Origin: Lophius americanus
Taxonomy: Eukaryota > Chordata > Actinopteri > Lophiiformes > Lophiidae
Length of the DNA stretch: 64,000 nucleotides
Assembly: GCA_037951165.1 (NCBI GenBank)
Contig: JBBDHG010000003.1
Location: 8,994,001 to 9,058,000 of the forward strand
Reading direction: 5' to 3'
The notes beneath the pieces were generated by a model that had not been told where the DNA came from, searched no databases, and saw only the letters and a list, made by a program, of their open reading frames with translations. Below, in pieces: positions 22,590-34,429 of the stretch. Each line of letters starts with the position of its first letter. Position 1 is the stretch's first letter. Position numbers and translations under genes: made by a program.

Positions 22590-23270
22590 TGGAGTGGACC
22601 ATTAGCCACTTGTTATACATTGATAATATTTAACTGGATGCCAGAAAGTGAACGAGACTTCAGCAAACTGATGCACCTGACACTGACATTTAATTTGCTC
22701 TGGAAAGGTGTGATGGCAAAGAGGAAGAAGATGATCAAGACTGAGGAGGTGGAGCTGGCAGAAGTAAGGATAGCGGGCATGCAGGATGCCTACAAGTACT
22801 TGGGTATTTTGGCCCTTGTATTCCATTGGCCAATGAGAACCCTGGTGATGATTCAAGTGAATCACCCAAAGCCAGACGGTAATACAGGATCTGAGAAACC
22901 AGCTCGAGTAGTTTTAATTCAAGCCATCAGCTTGTAAACCTTTACCAGTCATAAGAGACCAATTTGGATTAATAAGCCAGCCAGGATGAGATAGATCACT
23001 GATATCAAAACACAAAAGAACTCCTCACAATGCATAGACGGCTAGATCCAAGGTCCAGTACCCTGAGATTTTACGAACATCGCTACGAGGGAGGGCAATA
23101 ATGTCAGAGCCACAATCAGGATGAAACAAGGAGCATCCATGAATGCATCAACGAGATGGAAGCTGGGAGACGGAACATTTAGACCCTCCAGTGCTTGACG
23201 CTATGTGGCAGACGTATCAAAACCCTGTGGCTTGACATGGCCGGCCTGAAGAACTAAACTAAAAAATACA
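22590..23270 (+). mobile_element. R4/Dong-like LINE relic
   Basis: Frame fragments read LLYIDNI at 22612 (equivalent to the catalytic YMDDI box, with the first Asp retained but the second replaced), then SERDFSKLMHLT, then a Lys-rich stretch and IAGMQDAYKYLGI. Later fragments include KPLPVIRD, TKELLTMHRRLDPRSSTLR and WLDMAGLKN. This order matches the distal RT and thumb plus the region after it in REL-endonuclease LINEs of the R4/Dong/Rex6 type as I remember them. Stops, frameshifts and internal losses are many, so it is dead. Both ends are truncated. The clade name is less certain than the LINE call. Confidence 0.55.
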
Positions 23271-23279
23271 GGCCCAATG

Positions 23280-24585
23280 CTGAGATTCTTACTGTAAATC
23301 TACAACTAACTTCCCTCCTACTCAAAATAATAATTATTTTCACTCATATCAATCTACCGTCATGAAGTTCCAGTGTTTTGTGAGCAAGCATCACTTTATA
23401 GAGAATTCTGCAATCAAAATACATCATATATCACATTGAATATGGAGGGACAACTGTAATTCCCAACACATTCTGTTTAAACTTTTCACTTCTCCTTCCC
23501 TCCTATGCCGTGTGGTGTTACACCAGAATGTTTTAGACATGACATTCTGAGTGAATACCATCTTTTATAATCCATTTTCAGTTATCCAGCAACTCAATTT
23601 CCTGCTGAATACAGCTCTTGTGTGATCGGAGACCTGTAAACAGCGGAGGGTTCAACTGTTTCAAAGCAGCTGTGAATAAACTGTCATCAGAGGGGAGAAG
23701 GGAAGATAATGGATAGGTATTTTGGGCTGTGTTTCAAAGCTTTGGAGCTGTGGAACTTCGTACACATGACACATGTGTACTTGCATTCCATGCGATACAA
23801 GCCCGACAGCTGAACCGGAACAAACCCACACCCAAAAGACAAATTGCAAAACTCAACACGACATAATATCAATCAATAATCACTTTGTGCCCGTACCCAG
23901 TCATTGTGAGTACTGTGATCAGTTTGCCTGATTTTATGGGCTATCGATGAAAAAAAGGAAAACTCTATAAGGCTTGTAGTTAAACAGATGTTAGCAGGTG
24001 CTGCCCCATTTTCTCATCGTGATTTATAAACTCTCTCTGTCTGTTCTCTATCTACCAGACTCTCTCATGCACACGGGCCAAGGGGTCACACTGTACAGGA
24101 AATGAACTCAATATTTCTATTTGATAGAGGTGGGTGTAAAATATACACCGATGGGCAATCCCTGCCAAAATATTATTGACTATTAGTTTTCACCAGCTTG
24201 TCATTGATGCTGGGTATGTAGGCAGAAGAATACGGAATGCATATGGAACCTAAATCATAGATACTCATTTTTAAATATACATTGGGCAAGATGTAAAAGG
24301 CTACCCCAGTGGTATTTCCACAGTCCTTATCTGCATTTGCAGGTTTCCCAGATCTATCAATGTTTATGAAGCCAAGGCCAATGTCATTTTAGCACATTTA
24401 TTCAGCTGGAACACACACACATACATGTATACATGCACATGGAAACATACACACACTTAGCGAGGACTTTTCCATTAAGGCATGAATATTTCTGGCACAG
24501 TCTGTGTGTGTGTTTTTTTTCCAAATATACAAGCCAGACAAAAATCTTGAATTATTTTCAGAAAAGAAAATCCAAAATAGTTTAT
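23280..24585. other. AT-rich DNA, nothing recognised
   Basis: No supported gene. Short CA-rich patches near 24410-24455. Confidence 0.4.
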
Positions 24586-24589
24586 AGCA

Positions 24590-24990
24590 GATAAGGCAAA
24601 GAGCTGAGGCAGGCTCCTCGCTCGGCATCAGCGGAAGATAACTAGGTTTTATTAATGACCTGACAGCGGGACTGGCTAAAGTAATTAAGCTCTTCCCTGT
24701 CTCCTTCTCTATTGCCCACCTTGCCTCTTTCCACCTCGATAGATGGGCGAGCAAATTTTGGCGATAGTTTGATAACCAATGGGACACCAGCTTCCTGCGG
24801 ACAACACACAAAAAAGAGCAGGATGAATGAGTGCAGGAAAAAAGAGGGATGCCATTGATGTTATCGAAGTTCATTCGATTTGCCACAAAGAAGGCGAAGC
24901 GCCTATCGGTTACGTTCACCTGTGAATAGTTAATTGTCCAGCACATGAATATGGGCCCACCATTAATAACATTTGACTAATGGTTTAATT
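24590..24990. promoter_or_regulatory. Candidate conserved non-coding element
   Basis: Low-repeat, compositionally even block with GTAATTAAGC (homeodomain-type TAATTA) at 24681, TTCACCTGTGAA-like and CATTAATAACATTTG words near 24915-24970. It underlies much of a 182-codon minus-strand frame (24398-24946) that has no recognisable domain. Texture and motif content fit a developmental enhancer, but conservation cannot be tested here. Confidence 0.3.
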
Positions 24991-24999
24991 CCTTCTCAC

Positions 25000-25945
25000 T
25001 CTCTCCCTCAGTTCTTCTCTCACCCTCCCTCTTTCTGTTTAACCGAGTCTAAAATAGATTAAACAGCATTACGGATGTTTTCTTACAGTATTCATGTACA
25101 TTTTAGCTGGTAAGAGCTAAGACGTCCACAACAAACTACATCTTTTGGCATTTAACTTTAATTTCACTCAAACAAAACCATGCGGTTTTTTGTTACGCAT
25201 ATATTTCTTATAACTATAATCAAAACAATTGGAACAATTTATTGTTTGTTGCTAATTTATAACAAAACCAACCTCAGATGCAATTATAATAAGACAACTT
25301 ATATATATTCACATATATCTTAGACCACACACACATTCCAATTTTTGGAGCTGCTTCATTCTCTCAAAGCCCCTTTAAGTTTTCAACAATTATTGATTTT
25401 TCTAGATTTTCAAGGGGAAAATGTTATCAAATAAAATAAGAAATCGTAGATAGCCAGAATCTTAACACTTCTAGTTCAGACCCTTGTGATACTATTATAA
25501 AAATAATTTCCCATTTGAAGGTAACCATTTAGACTTTGTTTATTGTTGTATTGTTGTTCACGATGTCAGCCTTGTATGACAAAATCACCTGGTGCAGAAA
25601 ATCATAAAACACACGACGTGGGATGTGATATATTGCTGCACTTGCAAAACACATTTTCAGCCGAGCTAATAAAAAATAGCATATGATAGAATCACTAGAC
25701 AGAGAATATGTCATATAATTATCTCCTGGAGACACATTACCCCTGTGGGGAAGCTATCCCCTTTAAAGCCCCATTTGTCTTTTGATCCATTAGTAGAAAC
25801 ATCTGCAGTATCTGTCTATCTCTCTCAGCAGCTGTAGGACGGAGAGGAAGAGTCTGTGATACATTAAGACACCCGGTTGGTCCGTTAAGTGTTTAAACGT
25901 GATGCTATCCATCCCCAGGGTGCTCAAACAGAAACCCCAGGCCCT
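25000..25945. other. AT-rich DNA, nothing recognised
   Basis: No supported gene or repeat family. Confidence 0.4.
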
Positions 25946-25950
25946 CTATA

Positions 25951-26007
25951 TGTGTGTGTGTGTGTGTTTGTGTGTGTGAGAGAGAGAGATAGATAGAGAG
26001 AGATAGA

Positions 26008-26066
<59 letters not shown>
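25951..26066. repeat. Compound (TG)n/(GA)n microsatellite
   Basis: TG repeats (25951-25978) run directly into an interrupted GA tract of about 90 bases with GATA-type interruptions. Confidence 0.95.
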
Positions 26067-26289
26067 TAAATGTGTACATCAAATGGTGCAATCTAGTGTC
26101 TGCGATGTCATAATGACCATCACAGTGTTTGTAAATGTGTAGATATGTCTGTACATGTATATTCTGGTACAGTCATATTTAATGTGTGTGCATGAGGAGG
26201 ATCACAGGATGACTAGATTGCACAGGGATCCAACATTCATCTTTCTCTAATATTACGTCTCAACGATTTGCTTCCAACCTCAAAGATGT

Positions 26290-26480
26290 TTTTGCGGCTG
26301 AATGAATGACGTCATAAAATGGCTTAAGACGAGCTCACGCCGTGCGACTTTTCAGTCATGGCCGTTTCATTTCAACTCACACTGAATGAATCAAACGTTT
26401 GCGGAATCTCACGATTGGTGTGCTCACACTATACGATCAGATCCTCCCACACGACATAAGCGCTCCCACTGTACGACCCG
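26290..26480. other. CpG-richer block with repeated CACNNTRYACGA words
   Basis: Contains ACGCCGTGCGACTTTTCAG, CACACTATACGATCAG and CACTGTACGACCCGTCC, three related words within 160 bases, plus a TGACGTCA-like site near 26308. CpG density is high for this window. It may be the end of a decayed DNA transposon or a regulatory block. Neither can be shown. Confidence 0.3.
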
Positions 26481-26489
26481 TCCGGCTCC

Positions 26490-27495
26490 TCTGGCCTGTT
26501 GTCGCTATTAACAATTGCCGTTAAAGTTTATTTGAAAGTGTTTGTAAGCAACATGCTAAAAATACAAAAAATCAGATAACAAATACGCCCTGGACAGTTT
26601 GACTGGTGTGTTTTGCAGATAGACTTGGAGGTAAGCGAGCTACGTTTGACTGTATAGAGTGTTAACTTGATAGCAAGCATAGCTCTGAGAGCTGTGAACC
26701 TTTCTTATTCGTCCTTTCTTGTCATCCACAAACTACACTATCTACTTTTTGAGTACTTATACTAATGTTTTTTATTATAACAACGCGTTCTGTCACAATG
26801 GCGACTCAGACACTGATGTCAGCCGATCGAGTCGAGGCCCTGCCAAAATTTCTGACTTTGATTCCGTGGTGTGTAAATGTATATATAAAATAAAAAATGA
26901 AAACAAGCTCTCAAAGCATTTGTTTGAATAAGAAAATATGGTAACTGACTGTGAGAATGTAAATTATATATTTAACACTAGAAAAAACACTAAGACAGTG
27001 CAAATATCTGCTTACGCATAACTTTCCCAAAGTAGAATCAATTAGATTTCTTTATTAACAAAAAATGTCATACAGATTTGCTCATCTTTGAAAAATGCTA
27101 CTCTCCGGTTTTTATTTGTTAATAAGCCAAACCAAAACTTTCTCTAAACCAAAAATTTGTCTATAAGGCAAACCAAAACTAACAGCTTTTCAAGAGAACA
27201 ATTCACCACAAGGTGACGTCACCGGCCCAAATTTTATGCTATTTTAAATAACAAATAACGTCAACAAAATGTAATCATCTCTGGAAAATGCAAAACTTAC
27301 ATGTTGGTAAATTTTCATGTGAATCCGTCTTATAGGTTTTCCGAAATCTTGCTGACAAATAAAAAAAGACAAACGCACAGAGGTGACAACATCACCTCTT
27401 TTGTGGGGGTTATAATTTGAGTTAGTGTAGTTGCATCCTACAAGTCTGTATTTTTGTATGCGTTTCTTACATTGTTGAGACATCGATTATTTTTT
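26490..27495. other. AT-rich DNA
   Basis: A loosely repeated word (CCAAACCAAAACTTTC, CAAACCAAAACTAAC) occurs near 27127-27180. No gene recognised. Confidence 0.35.
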
Positions 27496-27499
27496 AAAG

Positions 27500-27675
27500 C
27501 CACATTGTGGGGTCTCACTATCCTTATGGGGACAACATATGTAAAATACTTGCCTCAGAACTTCAGGATGAAGAGTTAGCTTAAGATACATTATGTCTAA
27601 GTCACTATGAAAATAATGTAAGATGAACACAGGATTATGTGTGTGTGTGTGTTTGCTTGTGTGTGTGTGTCTGAT
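27500..27675. repeat. Fish dispersed repeat ending in (TG)n
   Basis: CCACATTGTGGGGTCTCACT and TATGGGGACAACATATG, then GGATGAAGAGTTAGC, end in a TG tract at 27640-27671. This resembles a common teleost repeat with 'GTGGGGAC' words and a terminal dinucleotide tract. Recognised by memory only. Confidence 0.4.
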
Positions 27676-27679
27676 AATG

Positions 27680-28395
27680 CAATCGGGCAGACAGACTAAC
27701 AGAGAGCAGCAGTGAGTCAGCTCAGATGGATCCAGTACCCACTTATCACAAAGGGGAGGATAAGGAGATTATCTCTAAATCACAGGTAGCCCACCCTATC
27801 TGACCTGGTAATTTTCTGATCTAGACGGACAGGCTTGTCTTTACTCCAACTGTCTCCTTCGCTCTATCTCATCTCGCTGTCCGATTTTTCTATTTCCTTC
27901 TTGCCCAGGTTGTTTTGTATCTTTGTCTCTCTAGCTCTTCCCGTCACTCTCTTAATTTCGTTTCTCTTTTGTACCCTTTGGTCTTAATATTTTCACGATA
28001 ATCTTATCTCAAACCCCGATGTCTTTGGGATGTGCTGCAGTTCATCTGCCTCAGGCTGATACGACTGGATCTCTCTGACAGAGCTTTGTAATATAGTCGA
28101 GTTCAAACTTCACTTGGAAGATGGAATTTGAAATTTAAAAATCTTTACAAATGCTTGATGTTGATTGATAAAAACAAACAAGGTGAAAGAGCCTCAGAAA
28201 ATGAGTTGTCCAAAGTGTTTACATCTTCAGACCTGTAAATGTCATTGCCTTTTTTTTTTATCTCAATAAAGCATTTGTGATGTGTTTGAAGCAAGTTACC
28301 AATATATACAATATAAAACTAGGCCTACACTGTATGTTTCCAACAGCTGGAGTATATCCCCGGACAAACCTCAATCCCCTGTCCGAGCAGATCCC
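27680..28395. other. Low-repeat DNA, nothing recognised
   Basis: Pyrimidine-rich between about 27840 and 27970. No gene recognised. Confidence 0.35.
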
Positions 28396-28399
28396 TTGA

Positions 28400-28720
28400 T
28401 TAAAAGTGGAATTATGTCCTGGAAACAGCATTTTAAGTAAAAAAAAGTTCCCCCTAGTGAGTAAAATGTGAACTATTTGAGTAAAATATGACAAATTAAA
28501 GATCTGTCCCTTTGAGTTGATTCATATACGCAAAATTTGGACTAAATAGGACCAACAGTTGAGAAATAAAGCTTCCCCTATAGTGATAGAAATGTAAATC
28601 TGACCTTTTCCAAATGAAGTCACATCTTTCTCACACCAAGTTCCCTGAAGATATCAAATTTGAAAATGATCCATTAAATGGTTTTTGAGTTATTATATTA
28701 AAATGAATGATGAAAGGTTT
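28400..28720 (-). repeat. Dispersed repeat family B
   Basis: Minus-strand copy: CAGGACATAATTCC, then on the plus strand GTTCCCCCTAGTGAGTAAAA, TGTGAACTATTTGAGTAAAA, TTGAGTTGATTCATATACGC and AAAATTTGGACTAAATAGGA. These match the words at 14130, 39910 and 57405. The right part (to about 28720) ends in AAATGATCCATTAAATGG and TTTTTGAGTTATT, also seen at 43850 in reverse complement. Confidence 0.7.
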
Positions 28721-28729
28721 TAAAAGTGC

Positions 28730-30310
28730 CTTAATAAATACATACAATACACGGCTGTAACATCAAGCATTTGTTATTTGCGGTTTACAACAGTTAACTG
28801 TAATGTGCACTGACAATACAGATACTGAATATAAAACCTTATAGATGAGAGTTATATTTGCATTTTCATTTGACTTATTGGGGTAAAAATATGTTAGGAA
28901 TTATATATGAATGATATTTTTCAACTAAATATTCAAGCTCCCTTTGAAGTTCTTCAAGTACTCCAAATTGAGAAACAATGCAATGACCAACGGTGTTTCA
29001 GCGGTACATGCATGCAATTTTCTGTATTATATTATTTTCTAATTAAATCACTTTGTGTTGTTGCCTTATGGCCTGCATAATAATGCAAGTATAACATTTT
29101 TTGTGTGTGTGCGTGTTTATGTGAAAAATCCATGAAGCCATAATTACCTCAATTTGTAATCTTATGTTTAAGATAGCTCAGATGTTCTTCATCCGGTACA
29201 ATGATGGTGCATTGAAGTAAAACATAGTAGAGCAATGTAGCTTTAGTGTTAGACAAGATGTTCTACAGCTTTTACAATGACAGCTCTGTGGTTGGAGCTG
29301 CACTACTTGTGTGTGTGAGTGTGTGAGTGTGTGTATGTGTGTGTGAGTGTGTTCTTGAGTGTGATGGATCAGCCTCGGGTTGACATGATGTCCAACAGGA
29401 ATGTAGTACAAGCTCCTAGAAACCATGTTGCTGCTGGTCAACATGCTCTGTACATTTGCTCAGTTAACTAGTATTCTTCTTGTGCTAAGTGGCCGTGATT
29501 TTCCACAGCTGCTTTGTTTCCTTCCATGAGTCTTTTATTTGGCCTTTTCTAATTGTTTTTTCTTTAGTTTTCATATCTTTTGTCTTGCTTCTTGACAGTG
29601 GACCATTTCTAGTGTCATTCATAAATGAACATTACGCAGTACAGATTTACAGGAGTAATTACAATCTCATGCGATTGAATACAATAACACTAAAAAGTAA
29701 GAATTTAGTGTGGGTTAATTTGGTTGGCCGACCAGGAGTTTTACGTAGCTGTAATTACTGATATTTAAATAATATCATAAAATATTTTGTTATGCATCTC
29801 AATGTCCCTCTTTGACAAAAAAAAAAGAAAAAAGGAAAATACATATATTCTGTCCACCGACCTGCTATGGCTGAATGTTATTGCAAATTAAAACCCCACA
29901 CAAAAGCTTGGTCTCTCCTCTTCCTCAATTTACTTTTTCTGCAAGGACTGAGGGTTCCTGCTGGGCATCACTACAGTACAGCGCCCAAGTAAGCACACAC
30001 ACATAGACAAAGGGCCATTATAAAATGCCAATTTATATTTCATATGTTCCTGTTCGAACGTGTTTGGGCTACACCGTAATAAAAGGACGTGACGTGGTTA
30101 AAGTATTTATGCTGTGCAAGCCAACAGTTTATCCATTAGTAATACAGTGGAGTGAAGGGAAACATACTCTTTGTCTTATATCCCATCTGTTGTCAGGAAA
30201 GATTCACTCATTCAGCAAGTTACGACAAAGACATAACAAGGGGGTCATAAGGGGCTTAGAGGAGTGCGTGTATTGGGACTTGTACTAGATACTACTTTAC
30301 ACGTCTGTGT
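28730..30310. other. AT-rich DNA with one TG tract
   Basis: An interrupted TGTGTGAG/TGTG tract lies at about 29308-29353. A plus frame at 29489 is hydrophobic but has no recognisable family and lacks codon or splice support. Confidence 0.35.
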
Positions 30311-30315
30311 GAGAG

Positions 30316-30357
30316 TTTATGTATGTATGTATGTATGTAAGTATACATATGTGTATG

Positions 30358-30388
<31 letters not shown>

Positions 30389-30640
30389 TTGTATGTATAT
30401 ATGTATGTTTGTATGTACCTCTGTATGTATCTATGTTTTCATCAATGTATGTATGTAAGTACGTATGTATGTATATATGTGCATCTATATATGTGTGTAT
30501 GTATGTATTTGTATGTAAGTATTTATATATGAATGTATGTATGTATCCATTTATGTATGTTCTATGAGTATGTATGTGTGTATGTATGTATGTGTGTATG
30601 TATGTATGTATGTTTGTGTTTATTTATGTATTTTTGTGTT
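30316..30640. repeat. (GTAT)n/(TA)n compound microsatellite
   Basis: About 320 bases of imperfect TATG units with an embedded TA tract near 30358-30381. It gives rise to spurious Tyr/Val/Met/Cys-rich frames. Confidence 0.95.
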
Positions 30641-30719
30641 TATGTAATAATATATGTAACTTATGAGTTTAAGAAAATTCTCTGACTTGAACTTTTTTGC
30701 AAAGTGTAAATCATACATA

Positions 30720-30780
30720 TATTTCTGATATTTGTGATATATTTCAAATAAAGCTGATTCTGATTCTGATTCTGATTTAA
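30720..30780 (+). mobile_element. Retroposon 3' tail with (GATTCT)n
   Basis: TTTCAAATAAAGCTGATTCT followed by repeated GATTCT units is the usual 3' end of a fish retroposon; the body has decayed or was never copied. Confidence 0.5.
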
Positions 30781-30984
30781 ATCATTCCAGATTTTGAAGC
30801 ACGGCTTAAAAAATACAATAACTGGTTGTCGAAATCCCGTTTTTACCTAAAACATTGTCACAGCAGACAAATAAATAGTTGATTCATTTGCAAGCAGATC
30901 AATGTTATTTTGAAAATGAATCTTATAATCCGTTTCATAGAACCCACATTGCAGAAAGAAAGCAAAGTTTAAGGTCTCCATTTT

Positions 30985-31345
30985 CACAAATTCATCCATA
31001 CATTATCTCCTGCTTATCCTGTTCAGGGTCACAGGGGGGCTGGAGCCCATCACAGCTGACATCAGGCAAGAGGCGGGGTACACCATGGACAAGTCGCCAG
31101 TTCATCGAAGGGCCGACACATAGAGACATACAACCAGTCACTCCTACGGGCAATCTTAGCATCACCAATTCACATGGTTTTGTACTGTGGGAGGAAGCTG
31201 GAGTTCCTGGAGAGAACCCACGCAGACACAGGTAGAACAAACAAACAAACTCCACACAGAAAGGCCGGCAGACGGGGATTCGAACCCGGTACCTTCTTGC
31301 TGTGAGGCAGCGGCGCTAACTACTGCGCCACCGTTCCACCCATTT
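30985..31345 (-). mobile_element. V-SINE-like retroposon, near full length
   Basis: On the minus strand the head starts GGTGGAACGGTGGCGCAGTA with an A box (TGGCGCAGTAGTTAGC) and has a perfect Pol III B box, GGTTCGAATCC (31276-31286). The body follows, with GGAGTTTGTTTGTTTG, TGCGTGGGTTCTCTCCAGG and ACTGTGGGAGGAAGC-type words reading as the V-SINE core. The 3' end is CAGCCCCCCTGTGACCCTGA, ACAGGATAAGC, then ATGTATGGATGAAT. This is the most complete member in the window and identifies the truncated ones at 3738, 33485 and 43612. Confidence 0.85.
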
Positions 31346-31349
31346 TCAC

Positions 31350-32075
31350 AAATTGCCCTCTCAAATACATTATAACAATGATGAATAACTAGAAATAAGC
31401 AACCAGTGTATCAAATGCACGTTTTGAATGTACAAAGAGCATATAACCAACAGTGAGAGATCACAGTGAGTAGTTCAAATCCCAACTGATGAACAAGTTA
31501 TCCCTCAGACAGCATTGATGAGAGAACAACCACTATTACACACATGTAATTGTCCCTTGTGGAAAGATGCTTACTCACTCTTGTGCTGTAGGTATTTGGG
31601 TAGCATCAACTCCATTTGTTGAATCACTTCAGTAACCAGTCGTACTAATGTAAGCAGGGTGGTAGCAGTCAGGCTAACATCATGTAAACAAGAGGAACTG
31701 GATGCTGCATTAGGCCAAATGACAGTGAGCTGTAGGCTTGAAAGGCTGATGGCGATGTGTCATGTAGCAGACAACCACAAAAAAAAGGAGAGACGTTAAC
31801 AATGCTGTGACAATGGGCCAATGCCAGGGAGAAAGGTAAGAATTAATAGTTACAAAGCGGAGTTGCTTTGGGGTGCTTGTATACCTCTGGTTAAATGCAT
31901 ATTAGATGACTTTGTGGAACTTCAAAATAAAAACAAATAACATTTCAGAGCCAGGCTGAGGTGCACAGGGGCATGTTGTAATCACAACATGCCCGAACAT
32001 AAGTCAAAAGTCTTTCAGAATTTATACAACATGGAAGTAACATTATTTTGCATGTAAGTGAGGAGGAGAATTTGC
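31350..32075. other. Unique-looking DNA, nothing recognised
   Basis: No supported gene or repeat family. Confidence 0.4.
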
Positions 32076-32079
32076 GCGA

Positions 32080-33010
32080 TGTATGAATTACTCATGAGGC
32101 CACAACACAAGTTTTTTAGTTCTGCAGGCACCAATCAAAATTAATTATTTCTGTTGTTAATTTTTTATTGTCTCAACACACGACTGAGAAAATGCATTAG
32201 AATCTATTTAATTTTTTATGGCAAGCTGCTGTGGAGAAAATAAAAGTCACTAAAGAGAAACAACAAAATGGAACTGCTTGATGCGGCGACAGTTGTCAAA
32301 GAGGGAAACATAATGGCATAAAAGTGCAATATTTTAAGCTCAGATAACATTATTTATGTTGAAATTTACCACAACATCAAGGAACCTGAACTGCTTTATG
32401 GTGTTCTTTTTATTTTGTTCATAACCACTGGCTGCGTCTCAAAATAGCTGTGAATTATGTGTAAAATAACTGGACCCAAAGGCCTTACAATGACATTTGT
32501 ATGCTTTATTTAAAATTCAATTGTATTAAATCAAGTATTCTTCAAATATTTAAAACATTTAAAAACACTGCATTATGTCTTCCCGGTAAAAATGCCTTGT
32601 TTTGTTCAAATAGGAAGTAGGCCTTACAGTAAACTGTTTAATCCCCCTTTGTCTTTTCTGGACTTCCCTCATTCTAATCTTTAATATTACCACACTAATT
32701 GTGTGTGACAGGCCCCATGCATATTAAAGACATTCATTTAAGTGTCAAGCCATGATGATAACTTGTCTGAAAATATGCTCAATTAGCTATTAATCCTTTA
32801 CCTCTGTGCAATTAAAATGTTTTCATGCGGGAAGGGGGAGGTGGGGCCATTGTTATAGCAGTTTGGTTCCAGAGGTACCGGAGGTTTTCAATCTGATCAA
32901 TAATACAGGCATTAATGAGGAACAACCTACCCCCAACTGAGTAGATTCCATCCAAAATTCATTAATTTCCTGTTTTATTAATCTGCAACCACAAGCTGAG
33001 ATGTTCAAAG
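32080..33010. promoter_or_regulatory. Candidate conserved non-coding block
   Basis: About 900 bases free of recognised repeats, with many TAAT-core words: AAAATTAATTATTTC (near 32138), CTCAATTAGCTATTAATCC (near 32778), GGCATTAATGAGG and CATTAATTTCC (32909-32970). A GAGGTGGGG patch and ATTAATCC (Otx/Pitx-like) also occur. This is the strongest enhancer-like texture in the window. No coding signal. Conservation has not been tested. Confidence 0.35.
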
Positions 33011-33019
33011 CTGCAGGAA

Positions 33020-33480
33020 GGCTAGACCCTATGGCGCAGGGAAAAAGGACAAATGATTGGGAGGGAGGGGAACAGAGGAATTCCGACCAACCATCCCATA
33101 TCGAAAGTTATGCAGAAGGTCACGAAACTTGCAGCAGTTCCAGACCAAAAGTGGACTTTTATCTGTATTTCCACTGAAAGACAGAATGTCTCATTAGTTT
33201 TAGGGATGTGTTATAAAAGGGTAGTAATAGTCACCTCTGATTTATTGTACAGTAAAATGTAGAAATACGCTCCTGCTACAGAAAGCAGCTCAGTTGTGTT
33301 GACAATCCCCAGTACTGATCCAATTATAAGGATATATACCTCATTATGTAATGAAAACTGAAGGGACTGGGGTCTGTGGGGTGTTTTGTGTCGGAGGCAA
33401 CATCTGACTTGACGTGAACACTGAATGCCTTGCTTTTGCAAGTGTATCCTATAAAAGTATGGACAGAAATGTAACCATCT
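33020..33480. other. No gene supported
   Basis: Short open frames on both strands without recognisable content. Confidence 0.4.
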
Positions 33481-33484
33481 CTTT

Positions 33485-33690
33485 ACTGATGGTTGGAGGG
33501 CGTATCCTGTTTAGGTCCTATGTTATTAAGTCTATCACTGTTGACACTGGGGAGAGGCTGGATGCTCTCTCAACAAGTCACTAGTTCAACACTGGGCCGA
33601 CAAACAGAGAAAAACAAACATTCATAGATTCACAGTTACAACTGCAGGCAATTTTAGTTCACCTATGTGGCATGTCTTGTGTAAAGGCAG
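33485..33690 (-). mobile_element. V-SINE-like retroposon, degraded
   Basis: On the plus strand it shows CGTATCCTGTTTAGGTCC, GGGGAGAGGCTGGATGC, AAGTCACTAGTTCAACACTG, GGCCGACAAACAGAGAAAAA and TGCAGGCAATTTTAG. This is the same order as the full copy at 30985-31345 but more diverged and without the tRNA head. Confidence 0.6.
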
Positions 33691-33691
33691 T

Positions 33692-33866
33692 TTTTACTCG
33701 CCACTGTCGCCAAGTGCTTGGTCACGGAGGAATTTGTTGGGTCCCTGTGGATAATAATAAAAAGAGTCTGGTCAAGACCTGCTCTTTCTGGAAAGCACCT
33801 TGAGACAAGTCTTGATGTGAATTGGCGCTATATAAATAAATATTAATTGATTGATTGATTGATGTC
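33692..33866 (+). mobile_element. Retroposon 3' end with (TTGA)n tail
   Basis: TCGCCAAGTGCTTGGTCACG, GGAATTTGTTGGGTCCCTGT, CTGGTCAAGACCTGCTCTTT, GGAAAGCACCTTGAGACAAG and GGCGCTATATAAATAAATAT followed by TTGATTGATTGATTGA form a well-known teleost repeat 3' end. It lies directly after a V-SINE on the other strand. Non-coding. Confidence 0.7.
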
Positions 33867-33869
33867 TTT

Positions 33870-34425
33870 GGTGTTCCCAGGTGAAATTCACACTGAGCGA
33901 GGGAGAACACGCAACTGATAACTGTCAAACTATTAAAATAATAAATAATATATGGATTTCAGGTTTTAGGCTTATTTGAGGAGTCATCCAGGATTGGGAC
34001 TGGATATATTTACATTTTTATCTGAATAAGTTGTATTAATGCCGAGAATGATATGTTGACTTTGATCATTGAAATGATGATATGAACCCTTTTATTTCAG
34101 TCTTTAAGATATCCCAGGCTGGAAAGGTGGTGGTGTTATAAGATAGTGAGGGGGCAGGTGAATACATGCAGAACATTTTTTCGGTGATGGTCCAGTTGCT
34201 GGTTGAAATGCCCACATACTGCAGAAATGATTGCAGAGCAGTTTACGACTGCAGAATGTTACTGAATGTTACAGAATACTTAGGCCCCATGGGCAAGACA
34301 ATGTTTTTCTTTCCTAAATATGGGAAATGTTTCACCTTCTTGGACACAGATTTGCTAAACTGATTGATTGAGATCACAGTATGCATGCGGTTTCAATCAA
34401 TGAGCTTAATTTTTCAAATCAGCAG
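33870..34425. other. No gene supported
   Basis: Open frames are short and unconvincing. The sequence leads into the 23-bp array. Confidence 0.4.
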
Positions 34426-34429
34426 CACA

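Noticed and set aside
24398..24946. 182-codon minus-strand frame as a gene
   Set aside because: No recognisable domain, composition like random sequence, its end lies in a CA-rich patch, and no splice context supports it.
29489..29761. Hydrophobic plus-strand frame resembling a membrane protein
   Set aside because: T-rich DNA gives Phe/Leu/Ile-rich frames by chance; no family recognised.
31276..31331. tRNA gene at a perfect B box
   Set aside because: The A and B boxes belong to the head of a V-SINE-like retroposon; no cloverleaf-capable tRNA was seen.
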